A DNA stretch of 64,000 nt, taken from the NCBI RefSeq assembly GCF_036324505.1, contig NC_086360.1, forward strand, positions 18,158,261 to 18,222,260, read 5' to 3'. Numbering within the stretch: the first letter of the stretch is position 1; each line of letters starts with the position of its first letter. The DNA is from Eleginops maclovinus (Eukaryota > Chordata > Actinopteri > Perciformes > Eleginopidae). The notes below the pieces were generated by a model that was not told the DNA's origin, searched no databases, and was given only the letters and a program-made list of their open reading frames with translations. Shown here one piece after another: positions 1 to 14,000 of this stretch. The translations under genes were made by a program, and so were the position numbers.

Positions 1-3000
1 CAGACGCCCCCGCCCCTTTCTCTCTGGGAGCCCCGAGCCTCCTAGGCCCACTGATGGTGGAATGAGACGAGATAAGCCCGTGGTCGGCCTCCATCAACAC
101 ATAAGGCTTGCCAAAGCGAGTAGAGTTACAGACAGGCAGTCCTCTGGGGCTCAGTGGGAGTGGGAGCGGGGCTGCTCAGACATGGAGGGCTGCTAATCTG
201 CCCCCAGCCGGCCTGCTGATGCCCACCATCTGTGTCTGTAACTCATCACCCACCGGCCAGGAGCCTCCGCATGCACACACACAAGTAAACAAACACACAC
301 AGAGAGCCATTTAACAGCCAATGCTCTACCTGGCTCTGTTAATTACTGATTATCAGTGCCACCCAAAATGCATAGGACAGGAGCCAGTGGAGGGAGGTAA
401 GGTTGGATAATGAGAAGCAGCTGTGAATGGGGGGCCCAGAAACTTTAGGTTGTTTCATTGTCCTCATTATGGAAGGAATTAGTGAAAAATAGCCCATATG
501 ATTAAAACGGTTGTGACAAGTTTAATTACCACCAGGATGCAATGAAGCCTGAGTCAAGTCAGAAGACTTCACGAATGTCAGTTAAATGTAGCTGCTGCTT
601 ATATGCTTCATTTAGTTGACGAGACTTCACAGCCATAATTGTGCCTGCCTCTGGCTCTACTGAGCCAGGGGATGTAGAGGGTTAAGAGGTCAGGAGGATG
701 GGTGCAAGGGGGGGGGGGGGGGGAGAGAGACTCCTGGAGATTAAATGAAATGCCTTAAACTCCTCAAGGTGTATGACAGCCATGCAGGTGTGCAGCACTT
801 ACCCCCACATAACCCCACACACCCATCGTTTGGAGCTAGAATATCTTGCAGGCATAACAGCAGGCAGGAGATCAGTAGACACAATTACTATGCCTATTAC
901 CTGTTTACCACTCACCCGCATGTTTGAATCCCACTCAACAGAGACAGACTTGCTTCATTAGATTTGAACCCCCTAAAACCACTGAATGGCTGGGGTTATT
1001 AATTTCTGCTAAGGCACTGTAAGAAATGTATAAGGAGGAGAGTCAAAGGGGAAAGGGGGAGTATGGCCTAAAACCTTAGGGCTTATAATATTTTGTTATC
1101 CTCCATGTATACTGTATATTTCATAACTGCGGTATGAGGTAAGTGGGTATGACCAGTCATGTCTCTGAATAAGGCTTTTAATTTCTAATTGCTAGTTGGA
1201 ACAAAAATATTTTGTTTCTAAACAGTCAATGTGGATACTTAAAGTAAACACTGAAAGAACATTATCTCTTTATTATAATCTAACTTTTATTTTTGCCATA
1301 TTTAAGATTGCTTTTTGATTTGGGCTCTGTAAAAATCATTGTTTCACCACCTTAGAATCAGGCTTGGGTTCAGAAATAAGAAGGGAGTGTGTTGGAATAA
1401 TTTACTATTAAGGGGAGGGTCCAAACTGAAGTAACCCTGGGGAGGGTCGAAGCCAAAAATAAAGTTGAGCCCTGAATAATAATCGTATGGTCCCTAAAGT
1501 GGGACTTGTATCCACTGCAAGTAGCGGGTATGTGAACCGTGATGACATTTAGAGTATTTTTCTGAATGCACCCAAGAGGATGTTTTGTTGATATTCAACT
1601 TTAAATTTACCAGCTAAGTATTAACCATGTAAATAAGTGGACCATAAATGGAAGCAGATTATACCAGTGGAAACAGCATAGGTGCCAAAACTACATTTCC
1701 AAGGTACACAGAGCCTTGTATATCCCCTGATGGAATATCTGAGCCTGCGGGCACTGCTCCAGACTTCAATAAGGTTATAAATGCCTGCTAATGTTTTAAC
1801 AGTAGTCCTCTTTTAGGGTGGTCAGACATAGCTGACAGGAGCCAGAGGATGGAGAATATTTACAAAACTATGTCTGGAAAGTCATGTCATGTTTTCATTT
1901 AATAAGAAACCTGCAGGGCAAGAGACTGGAGGTGAGAAGTATTCAGGACACTTATTACTACAATGCTGTAGAAAAAGCAGTTGTACATTATTATTTTTAA
2001 AAGGAAAGATGTGAAAAAAAGTAATCTGCAATGCTACAAAAGGATGATAAAGGGAGGGCTTTTCCCCTGGTAAATGAACATAAGAGGTCAACACTGACAG
2101 AACAAAAAAGTCAGGGATGTTTCAATTATCCACCTTGGCTCATGCTCACAGATTCCCCCCTCTTAAGTGCCACAAAGACTAATGTTTTCCTCAGTGCAAT
2201 AAATAACTTTTTACCCCCACTACCACGGAAAGTTCACCTGCACAGACAATCACAATGTCTGCCCTCATATTTGTTACTGCAGTCTTTTTAATTTGACCTG
2301 AGCCAACCTGTCATGCTCCATCAAACGTGGGAATCGGATACCTCAGGAACACAGGCGCCTTTGCTTTGCGTTATGCCATCCACCCCCCCTGTGCTTTAAC
2401 ACATTGAGCCTGGGAGCAGGGAGAAAGTCACCCGCATCACATGAATCAAGCACTGTGACAGGGGTCCGTTAGGTCTGGGATCACACGGAGGATCACAAGT
2501 CCCTCTTTTTACTGCTCCCTCTCCTATCTCGGTTAGCTTGGGGATGAGGGAGGCGGGATGGCCCTCTAAAGGCATATATTTCCGTTGATGAAGAGATAAA
2601 TCAGATCATTTCTGGAGTGAGGAAGGGAGCACAGAGGGAGCCTTCTTGGTCGTCCCCCTTTGAGATGTAAATGGCACGGTGGCACTGAAAGAGGGCCAGG
2701 TGTCCGATGCAAAGTGGGAAAGCGTGACGGTGCATGCATTCCTCTGGGACCTAGACCATTAACTGTTGCTGTGCCTCATGTGGGCAAACATCAACAGATC
2801 CCTTAATGGTTCCTAAAGGCGTAGGTGGAATGACAAAATGTGTAAGTATGATTAATAGCTATTGACAGGTATTCACTTTCAATTGATCTACACACCAAGG
2901 CTACCTGCAGTTTCACTGGTTGTATATAGAAAAGTAGTATTTTTAAGACAATGATTCCCGGATCACGTTCAACTTGCTGCCTTCTCTTGTAATCACTACT

Positions 3001-3700
3001 CTGAGCCCCGTCATGACCAGAGGTCGACAGCTGCAGCTCACGCCTTGCTGGACGATTAGAAACGAGTTAGCAGGCTTACTGAGGTCAGCAAGGTAGCAAT
3101 TTACAATGAACTCTTTCAAGCCTAAGGCAAAACATTCAGATATCCCACACCTTAAGGTGGAGAAAAGAGGCATTTGGCAGTTCAAACAGTGAATTAAGAA
3201 AAGAATAGCAACCTGTTATTAGTCTAAACGAGGGGAGACACCAGGGATGACCTCTTTAAGGTGGGTGGGGAGTTGTTGAAGCTGAAGAAAGAGCCTAAGA
3301 GGATAAAGGTCAAATATTTGAGCCATGAATGGATACACTCCTACAGTGGTGTCACTATGTTTTTTTCATTTGTAGGATAACCAGACAGCTATGCCCCAGA
3401 CCATGGACTCCCATTTGATAAGGTTTTCTTTTAACCCTGGAGTCTTTTCAGAGATTAGGGTAAGAAAATTCATCTCTGCCGAGTTTAATCATAAGTGATA
3501 GTGAAATTTATCTACACTTGTCTCACCACACCACTTTATTTTAGAGGAAAAGTCTGACATCTTTGTGAAATATCCTGAGTTGTTTAGTTTTCTGAGATTG
3601 ATACCACCTTTTCTTCTTTTTAGCCTGTTAGCTATGCTAAACAAAACAACTAGAAACAAGGGAGACAGCTAGCTTGACTTTGTCTGAAAGGTAACTCAAA
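1..3700. other. Non-coding stretch, no gene recognised
   Basis: No open frame here has a recognisable domain or a chain of splice-compatible exons; the longest frames are short and of random composition. The stretch lies downstream of tbc1d10a, which is transcribed leftward. It contains a G16 run at about 708-723. Parts such as 300-660 and 2290-2820 look unique, balanced in composition and free of obvious repeats, so they could hold regulatory elements, but nothing in one sequence alone can show that. Confidence 0.6.
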
Positions 3701-3734
3701 TCCCCTACCACCACCTCTGAACCTTACCACTTGA

Positions 3735-4835
3735 TCCATAGAAATGTTCCAACCAAGGGGCAACCTCCGGTGCTGAGCAGTGAAACACATACGGAAGTGC
3801 CAAAAACTGCAGTTCATCGAATGGCCGCGTGGCCTGGCTCCAAAACAGAGCAATTTACATAGACCCCCCATGTTAAAATGCCAATTTTTACAGCAGAAAT
3901 AAACATGTTTTACAGCGTGGTATAAAAATTGCTTTTGGTCTCTTTATCTAATTTCCCTATTCGTGACAACTGCGAAGAGGGGAATTTCTATATAACTCTT
4001 CCGTTATAATTATTAAGGCTTAAAGTTATGCATAATTAAGGGAGCGGTCGCTTTGATTGACAGGTTAGCGCCGTCAGTGGGCGCTAGCCGCTAGTTGTCT
4101 GCTCTGCTAGCTCTGCTAACAGCCTCTGCACTGATAATGTGTCTTGTTTGGTATAATTCCTTTAAGAAGCAATAATAACTATGACTATGTAAGCCAGTAT
4201 CAATAATACATTTACCATCACATGTAACTTAGCTTTTTATATGTTATTAAACGTATTAAGTAACGTTGTATTCGAGTGTTCCATAGAAACGACTTGTGAA
4301 CTGAATCATGTGAAAATTAAAACTGTTTGAAATTAAACTTTAACGTTACGCTGATTCACGGTAACACTGGCCACATTTCTGGTCGAAATATAGTGTTGCA
4401 AATTACGTTTATATTTGAAACAAGCATTTTTAAAATAATGCAGTATAATCTCAATAACAGATAGATCTTTAGGTCAAGTTTTATTGTATAGTTGCAGGTT
4501 AATTTACCTTGAGTAAGACAACTGGCAAACCGGGAGCAACGAGACCGCAGGGTGTGCTGTTGGCTTTTAGCGGGATAGCGCCGCGAGTAGCATACAGTAC
4601 CATGTAGCCTAGCTTGGAAGCCTTCGCTAGCTTGGTAGCTTCGAGCTAGATGGGCGTGTTTCAGTAGCCACGCCCGCTTCCTATGTCCATATTTGGATTA
4701 GCCGGGAGTGGCCGGGAGGTAGACTGAGAAGATGTCGACGGTGGGAGTCGCTCACTTTGAGCTTCATTAAGTGCTCTTCACAAACCTATGAGTGACGCCA
4801 CGGATACTACGTCCATTATTTATACAGTCTATGGT
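3735..4835. repeat. Probable dispersed teleost repeat, composite
   Basis: The stretch has no coding frame. Its left and right parts resemble, from memory, a widespread non-autonomous teleost repeat: the left begins with a 'ccatagaaatgttcc' type end and the right closes with 'atttatacagtctatgg', a frequent repeat terminus in fish genomes. Internal text rich in short GCTAGC-like words (about 4070-4130 and 4600-4660) fits a repeat-derived origin. Boundaries are approximate and the family is not named because no library search was possible. Confidence 0.5.
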
Positions 4836-5078
4836 TCCAACACATTGCATATTTATTTAAATGCAGAAGACAACAAAGCTGGTTTTAAGTAGACTGGCAT
4901 TTCACATCTCTATGCTAAGCTAAGCTAACTAGCTGCAGCTTCGCATACATCCAAAAATAAGTGGTGAAGAGTCAATTACCTTACCAAACTCTTAAGTGAG
5001 GCATTACAAACCCAACACGTGCAAGACTATCATTGGTGTAAAATGTGTCAATGTGTAAACACCTCTCCCATTGGTATA

Positions 5079-5082
<4 letters not shown>

Positions 5083-5109
<27 letters not shown>
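5083..5109. repeat. (TG)n microsatellite
   Basis: About 13 perfect TG units in unannotated intergenic sequence. Confidence 0.95.
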
Positions 5110-5113
<4 letters not shown>

Positions 5114-7169
5114 TATTCTCAAAAATATAGTTGTACACCACTGTTAAATATATTTCTGGTATTTTGCTCATATTGTCACCAATCTTAACTGTAGATTTAC
5201 GGCTTGCATTGCTTTTAGAAGTCTTTGTTTAAATATTCTACCTGGGTGTATTTGTAAAATAAAACTAATGTAACTGTTGATAAATGTTTTACTTGGTGAA
5301 ATATGTTTACCTCTTTCGTTAAGATGCCGCGTGATGCCACAGTGCAAAGCAACAAAACCTTTGCTTCATTTCAAAGTAGTGACTATGGGGCTCCATCTGG
5401 TGGTGAAAACAAGACATGTATCCAAGTTATGGTTATCAATAAATTGTGCACAGAAAAGGCTTAACTTCGGCTTTAAACCATCATTTATTTGTAAAATTAA
5501 AACTTGTGATGATGCTAACTTTAGGGTTGTCAAATATCGCTTTTATAATCCTATTGTAACAAAATAATGGAAAAACAATACCAATCTTATTTAGGGCAAC
5601 CAAAACATCTGACATGCTCTAAACGTTAATAACAATTATTTGATGATGTTTCCTCTGCAGTTTCTGGAGCTGCTCAATAAAATATAACATCAGACATTGA
5701 AAAATAGATTTCCTTACAAAACAATTGTTATTTTACATGTCTTATCTACACAACAGCATTAAATTAAAAACAAAACATCAGCAAAATGTGAGTTGTGTAA
5801 TATAAGCAACTAAAATAAACTATTGCATAAAAGGGGTCTTTGAAAAAGTGTTATCAATTAAAATATCATTGCTTTTTATAACTGACCCAACACATGCTCT
5901 TTTTTAGGCAGACACTTTTTTTTATATTAATCATAGATGCTAACACATCATAGACGTGTGTGCTCATGCTTGTCAAAACTCCCTTAACCCTTGTGATGAA
6001 AGTTAGAAACTTGTTCCCCTCACAAAAAAGATTGTCCAATATGTTTTGAAAAACAACCCCTGCATGTAACAATATATTTCCCAAAGAAAGAGGCCCGGTT
6101 TTCCAAAATGAGATGCTACAAATATCCCAAAGAAAGTTAGAAATCACTTCTTTTGCATTTAGTAACAGAATATGCCTGGTCACAGGTAACGGCTGTAAAT
6201 CATCTCAATACAACACAGTCTTGATCGGCTTTGGAAATTCTAGCAAAATATTAAAAAAAGATCAAACGCACTACAAGATTTGCTAAATCTGCTCCAATTG
6301 GATTTTTGAGCAGACCAAGATAAAGGGTCAGCACCATTAGGTGATTTTCACTCACTCACTGTCCCAAGATGTCACAGGAAACACATGCACAAAATCATAC
6401 ATCATGGACATTTGTTTTTGGCAAGAGACAGCTTTCGGACTGATGAGCTTTTTACCAAGGCAGAAGGAATGTGTCATACAGCAGGAATGTTCTGTGATCT
6501 CTCTGCTGCCAAAGTAAAGTAATTACTGCTCCTTTAAAGTGGCTGGAAGTGCCTGGCACAGGGAATATTAGGAGTTAACCCACATCAATCCAACTAACTC
6601 TTAAAAAAAGTGACAATAGCAAGGCATGCACAAACAACACACTTCAGGTGGACACTGTTAAATAAATAGCGCTTGTAAGAAAAGACTTTGCACAGTGTGG
6701 TGTGACCCATGGATTCAGGTAGATTAATTCCAATTCACAATATGAAATGCACAAGCACATGCGAAACAGGGAAAAAACCCCCAAAAAACCTGAAGCTTAA
6801 TGTAAGAATAATACCTCCCAAAGTAAGTCTTGAAAAAAATCCCATCATCCTGCTGTTATGTACTTTACTGAGAGGAAATGTAACAGCTGAAACCTCTGCA
6901 AGGCTGCCCTCTAGTGGACCAAACCCCTGATGAGCTCAAAATGCTTAAGAAGAAGAAACGCATGGAGTTTGTAAACTCGGATGAACTCAATAGTGTTGAA
7001 TTTGAATGGAAATGTAAAGACAAACTGCATTAGCTGTGGCACATTGTTTTTAGGTTACATTTCTCTCTGAAAAAATTACTTTGCTCCCGATAACTGTAAC
7101 ATGTCTCCCTTACAAACAGAAAACTAAGACTTATGTATTGAATAAGAGCATCAGGAATCAGGTAGTGAC
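5110..7169. other. Non-coding stretch, AT-rich
   Basis: No exon chain or recognisable protein is seen. The longest frame (105 codons, minus strand, 5866-6183) has random composition and no flanking splice logic. Part of the right half could be distal 3' untranslated sequence of tbc1d10a, which is transcribed toward it, but no convincing polyadenylation signal decides this. Confidence 0.5.
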
Positions 7170-7480
7170 TAAAGCTGCAACGCTTATTAGACTACTCAAC
7201 TTCTTTGTAAAATCGATCAATCATTAATGGATTTTTCAAGTAGAAATGTCAGAAAATGTCGTGTTCAGCCTCTCCAATATGGATATTTCCTTTTTGTATT
7301 CCAAAAAGAAAATTAAACTGGATGTCTGGATTTTGGACTGACAAAACAAGACACTCCTTCTGGATTTTGAGAAACTATGACATTTGCTGACATTTTTAAC
7401 TCCAATAAATGAATCCTTTAATCTTGAAATAATCTGCACAATAATTGATAAAAAAAAAAAAATGTTAGTTGCAGCCCTAC
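7170..7480. mobile_element. hAT-like MITE with degenerate inverted ends
   Basis: The left end reads 'taaagctgcaacgcttatta' and the right end 'gttagttgcagccctac', so the two termini are imperfect inverted copies around GCTGCAAC/GTTGCAGC. There is no coding capacity in about 310 bp. This pattern, 'agggctgcaactaacg' at both ends, is typical of a very common non-autonomous element in fish; the hAT assignment is from memory. It lies about 390 bp beyond the tbc1d10a stop codon. Confidence 0.6.
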
Positions 7481-7671
7481 AGGTAACATCAGCTTCATGT
7501 GTACAAAACAGCATAAGCAATAGTAGTTTTACACGTAGCAATGCCGCTTTAGTGTATACCAATAATATGATAGGCAAAATGGTGTCTAAAATGAATAAAT
7601 GATAACTAACAGTCTGACACTACAACAATAAACCTTGGCAAGGCTGGCTGGTCGTTGACTGAAGCGTGCTA

Positions 7672-7863
<192 letters not shown>

Positions 7864-7871
7864 CCGTGGAG

Positions 7872-7964
7872 CTACAGGTATGTGTCCTGATCTGTGCTGC
7901 TAAGGCTTTGTGTGGATCGCTGAAGTGAAGTTTCTTTGGCAGGGGGAACATCTGTAGGAGGCGC

Positions 7965-8042
<78 letters not shown>

Positions 8043-11000
8043 AAGGGGGTCAGTTTCAGTCTCTGGCACAGTCTCCGGCACAGTCTCCGGCACAGTCTCC
8101 GGCACAGTCTCCGGCACAGTCTCCGGCACACTCTCGGGCACACTCTCGGGCACACTCTCGGGCACACTCTCCGACACAATCTCCGACACAATCTCTGGCA
8201 GAGTCTGTGGCGTGTCAATGATGACTCGAGGTGGAGCGGGTGGATCTGAGGGTGGTGGCGGAGGAGGGTCACTGGGAAGAGAGTAAGGATTCGGGATATC
8301 CACGATGGGCAGGGACTTCTTTATGCTTCTCTTCTTCTTCATGCTTTTCTTTTCTTCCTTTCCCTTCTTCAACTGCGGGATGGGCTGAGGCACATCCAGT
8401 ACGATGGTGGGGTTCTGCTGCAAGTCCTGGCGCCTCGGAGGTTCGGCCAACATGATGATCCGGGCACCGTGCAACCTTGGGGGGGATTTAAAATTCAGCT
8501 CTCCGCGGTTCTTCTTCCAGCGCTTCAGCTGGGTGTGATTCTCCCTTTCCACGTCTCGCGCTGTCACTGGTACCTCCAGAATCTGCAACAGGAAGAGACA
8601 CGGCATTAGGTCACAGCTGGAGTCAACATATAGATCCTTTTCTTAGGAACTGCGTGGGAGAAGACTAGCGGCGGCTGGAAAATACAGTATCTTCCATCCA
8701 CATTTGGCCATTGTGTTAAAAATTTGAACTCGTCATTAAATGCTAAAGGGCCTCAGGGCTGGATAGTGATCCACAGTCAAGACAACCCTTCATATAAGAG
8801 GCGGTATTGTTAGCCTGGACAGAGACTCACACAAAGCCAGGCTCAGGAAGCAAATACTGACCAGCCAGCACTCTGGTCAATTTGTCTCTGTATCACTTCA
8901 ATACACACTGAGACTCTCTTCCTTTTTCTCGGCTGCGTTTTCTAAGCACCCACTGTTCCTGAGCGACACAACACTCCACTACATCATTAAAGCACTATGC
9001 CAAAGGACTTCTTGTCATAAACAAAGACCTTTTATTCCTCAAAACTTCTTTATTCTGCATTCAGAGCATTAATATACAAGCAAAGAACTATCTGCTATAT
9101 AATGGAGAAATGGAGTAAAAGCGTCCTGAGTGTAAATTAAGTCAAACTCATTCTGTGTCCTAGGTTATTTAGGTAGTACCGATACTCAGGCCTACTTTTC
9201 ATTAAGATTACATAAAATAACCCTATTTTGATTGCCGTATTGAAAGTCAGGTGTTCACTACACCATGTTGCTGCTCTGCTGCCGTTACCTCTCGGACCAG
9301 GAAGCCCTCCTGCATGTATCGAGGCTCTATGGACCTGAGGAGCTCCATGGTCTCATACTGTCCCTGGTAGGCTTTCAGCTTCTCCCGAGTTCCCAGCATG
9401 CACTTCAGCAGCACCAAACCCACACGAAAGATTATCTTCACTCCTGTGAGAGGAAGAGGAGCCAGGTGGTTGAGCAGCAGTGTGAAAACATTGTAACAAC
9501 ATCTTGCACCAAAGTGCTATAAGCCAAAGTTACCGTCACAGAGGAACATGTCCCAGACACGCAGCACAGAGGCCCAGGGCAGCGTCCTGGAGAAGGCACA
9601 CATAAACCACTCAGTCATGTAGAGGATGGGGTCGATCTTGTGTTTCTCCAGATGGCGGTAGGCTAGCGGGGAGACACGTCGCAGCAGAGCGAACAGGATC
9701 TCTCCATCCAACTGTATCGCTTCCTGAAAGAGACACAGGTAGGAAGGCATAAAGGGAAGACAAAGGCCATTGTCCTCTACACATGACTGAAATCTGATAT
9801 GCATGTTCATCCATTAAAAATAAACTAGGATAAATGCATCATGTTGCAGTTTGTTTTTCCACGGAAACATTTGATTAGTAAGTCATGTTTTCATTAAAAA
9901 TTGATTACCTAATCTGAAAACAATGAACAGTAACCACCAGGCAAAATGAATAACTCAAGATTACACAAGTATGCAATGCAATGATGAATTATGGTCTGGC
10001 AAGATTGACAACGCCCCATTGGTTTCATCAGTGAATTACTGAGCGCTCTGCAGCAACAACAATGCATTCCAGTTTTACTGTAATTGCAGACAAAGCCTGG
10101 TTAGCTCATATGGATTATAGTTGTTGTTAAAGCAAAATCAGTTTAAGTAAATATATATATATATATATACACATATATACATAACGCCTGGTGATGTCAT
10201 CATGCATGCTTGTATATGTCTCAGTCTCACCAGGCCAGGACTGTAGTAGCCAGGAAGGTACTTCTCACAAATTTGGACCAGTCCCCAGAAGGCATCCTGT
10301 GGAAACACAAACACATGATGTCAGAAGAACACTTTGGACCTGATCTTTTCACAGGATATTTCCACGTGTTCACATGAGAGGAAGGTTAATCCTCGAAATT
10401 CGGACTTTGATGAAAAAAGCTTTATATGGTTAAGAAAAGAAAATGATGTTAACACTTCGAGAAAAGTCACTTTAAGTAACTAAATTACCACTACAAACAC
10501 TTTCACTATGGTGGGTCATGTAAGGACACAAAATCACTTCTAAATAGTCTGCCCTTTTAATGTTCATCATATGCCAACAACGCCGTTTATTTGCATAATT
10601 AACGAGATTTGAGGGAATTTTCCCCTTGATCTGCAAAATCGTTTCTGCATTTTAGGCATATAACTTGTCTCTAAAGAGTTTTCTGGTGTTACCGTACTTC
10701 AAAAAGTCACATATCAAAGGGATGATTGGCAGAAATCATAGGATATTTGGAAACCAAATGAACTTAGCCGGGGAATGATAAACAGAATTATTTTTTACAA
10801 TCCCGATTGAGACAATAGTCAAGTTCTACTGCTGTGAACTGGGAAACAAACATCTACACCCTAAAAGAGTCACCATGGCTGCAGTCTGTAATACTCAAGC
10901 TACTATTCAGCTTCTGGAGCAGCTCCAGGTTTAATCTCTTGAGATGACATCATCTGTAGAGTCTGCCTCTAGGCTGTTTGGATTAAAAATACACTTGTCG

Positions 11001-14000
11001 AAGGTCAGGTATTAAAACAGAGCTTTGAAATTTGTTAGAAAGAGCAAGTGTGATTTCTATTTTATGAGTGGATCTCATTTTTGAAGAGCCAAAATATTAA
11101 CAAGCCTTTTAGAACTGGTACAGAAAACAGTTCTAAAAAGCCTACCAACATACAGCATTGTTACACTTGTTTATATTGGGTTTGTGGCTGAGGCACGTAC
11201 CTCGGCAGGCATGTGCATAAGCAAAACAGCAGCGATAGGAGCTTGAGCCTGGCAGTATCCCTCCTCTGGTCTGTACAGAGTGTAGGCCTTAAGAACACGG
11301 AACAGGTCCTGCTGCCTGCATATCGTCAAAAGAACATTACACACAACAGTTAAAAAGTCATATTTATTGTAAAAAAGGACATGAATCCCCGAGTGTAATA
11401 TCAGAGAGCATACCCGTGTCCTCCCCGAGACACAAACATCTCATGGAAAGGAAACTGTCGATGGAGGTCTTTCTCAATCACATCTACCCATTTAGGGTCT
11501 CCAGGCTGGCTATCCAACTCCTGAAATAAAACACATGAAGGCGACTGTGAGATCTCTTTACTAAATACTAACAACATTCAGGGCAGAGTGCTTTTACATT
11601 TAAACAATCCAGGAAGTGTGTATTCTCTAAAACTCACTCAACACTAAAAGTAGTTTATTTGAATACTCAGCACAGCTGGAATAAGTAATCCAAAAAGGGA
11701 AGTTAAAGCTTGTCTTGGATCATTTATTTCTGAGCTCAATGTATTCAAAGGCTGTATGCAAATCAAAGGCTCGATATGATCATGGACAATCCTGTATGCT
11801 GTCGTTATATAGATGCATTTGTAAAGTGTTTTAAGCACTGTATTTAAAACTTAATTTCTGTCTTTTGGGTATGGTTGCCTGGAAAAGTTTCCCAAAATGT
11901 AAGATATTTATGAGTCTTATGAATGTAAATTCTTATATGTAAAGAAGGTTATAACAAACTTAAATTCAGACAACTAAGACTTTTTTTCTTTCGTTAATAA
12001 ATGTGTATTTCACTCACCTGAATAAGAATAAAAGCTGTATAATGAGCTATTTATAATCACTACATTTTAGGCTTATTGAAATACACTGAAATGGCTCCAG
12101 TCCTGTTCAGAAGACGTCAGGGTTCTCAACAAGAGAAGTAACGAGTGGCATGGCCAGTTTCAGTAACAATTTCTCATGAAGTGTAAAAACATGAAATGCA
12201 AAATACAGCCTAAAAGAAGCTGCTGAGAGGAAGGGGAAGAGAAATCTCTCTGACCTGAAACTTTCCGTGGTTTTGCTCTTTCTTCACCTTTCCCCCCGAC
12301 AGGTAGAGCCATGCACGGCCTCGGAGGGCAGGAGGAATTCCTTTCTGGCACCGCAGTCTAACCTGAGAGAGAGGACGATCACCAAGTTAAGTACAGCAAA
12401 AAGGGAAACTAGTCACACAATTTCTTACCTCAAGCCAAAAAAGGCTGGTATAATATGATCAGGCAGTGGTAAAAGCTTGGTACCACTAACTTGGTATTGT
12501 TTCCTTCTCTTGAACACATGTGCAATACAGCGATCTGTTCAAACCTCTGAGTAACAGCTCACCGTCAGCTGTGAAAAACACCTCTTAAAAATATTGACCC
12601 AGGTTAACTGAAAGTGTATGTGACATGTATGTGGCCAGTATTTGATCAAATACTCGCTACATCTATCACAAGTTAAACAACATACGTTTCCAGTCCGCAT
12701 AAGAATTTTTAAAAGGCCGGGCCTACCAGTTAAAGTGTGGCAGCATTTATTTAACTTGATAATAGTTAGCAGTGCAATGCTTCGACGTAGGGGTCTTTAT
12801 CTAGTGAACATAAAAAACATGGCATGTAGATTGGTGCATGCCATATACAACCAACGTTGCTGGAAGGAAACTCTTACAGGTTCCAGATCATCTGCATAAG
12901 CAGCAGGGTGTGTCTACTTCACAGTGTTGGCGTATGGTATTTACCTCAATCCTCAGCAAGGGGTACTTCTCTCTTTGAAACTTTCACTACTGTGAGTTCA
13001 AAATACATTGCAAGAAACATTTCCTTCAGCATCTGACTCCTATGGACCAAACCCTGACTTTTGTGTACAGTTTTGGTCAAAGAGACCCTGACACTGACTG
13101 AATCATTCACTCACATTACTTTAAGTGTACCGAAATACATCCTTGCTTATTTGCTTGGTATTGAATCTGAATGGACATTGGCCTAGATGACCCAAACTGT
13201 GTGTAAACAAGTACATATCACCTTGGAATACCTCATGCGTAGCTTGGACTCAGTGTCAAAATAGCAGTGGTTCTATAATCTTGCTTACAGAGTCACAAGC
13301 GACTATTAAAACAATACTGTACTGATAGTGGTATTGGTTTGTTGCATTAGACATTCTCGTGCATTTGTTTTTCTGTTATGGAACTGGCATGCTTCTCCAA
13401 GGAGAGTCTGCTGTTATATTATTGTGAACCAAAGGAGCAGAGTAAAGAATCCCAGGTATTTGACAGGGTCTTGCTGCTCCAACAAACTGTTTATTCTTCT
13501 CCTGGCTGTATTTGATTCAGAAAATCTATCTTGCATTTAAGTACAGCTATACTTTAAACTCTCTACACCTTTATTACATGGCTCAGTGTCTCTAAGGAAG
13601 TCACAACGGCCCAACCCTGAGACTCAGATTGTCTATTTGTCACATGGTGCACGAGGCCATAGAGGGATTGGCTGTGTCCTGCCCTGTTGCTGACTCATGG
13701 AAAAGAGGTGAAGTTGCAGCTCCGTGCTGAATTGCTGAGAGCGTTCTTACACAGAACTAGCCAGACAAGTGAAGCCGCAAATAATTTGCCCACAAAATTC
13801 TTGGTGCAATCAAATACTTGAGCAATGTAATTTGCTGTGTCTGATCATGTATACAAACTATCCAGGAATGAGAAAGTGGTGCCTGGTGACTATGGTGGAA
13901 AATAGAAACAAATAACACATTCAGATCTGGCAAATAAACCTGGCTAGCATCGTACAAAACATACAGACCAGCCACTTGTGTGTCATTGAGTTAGTTATTG

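Noticed and set aside
5866..6183. 105-codon minus-strand frame
   Set aside because: Random amino-acid composition, no splice context, no similarity I recognise, and AT-rich surroundings where such frames arise by chance.
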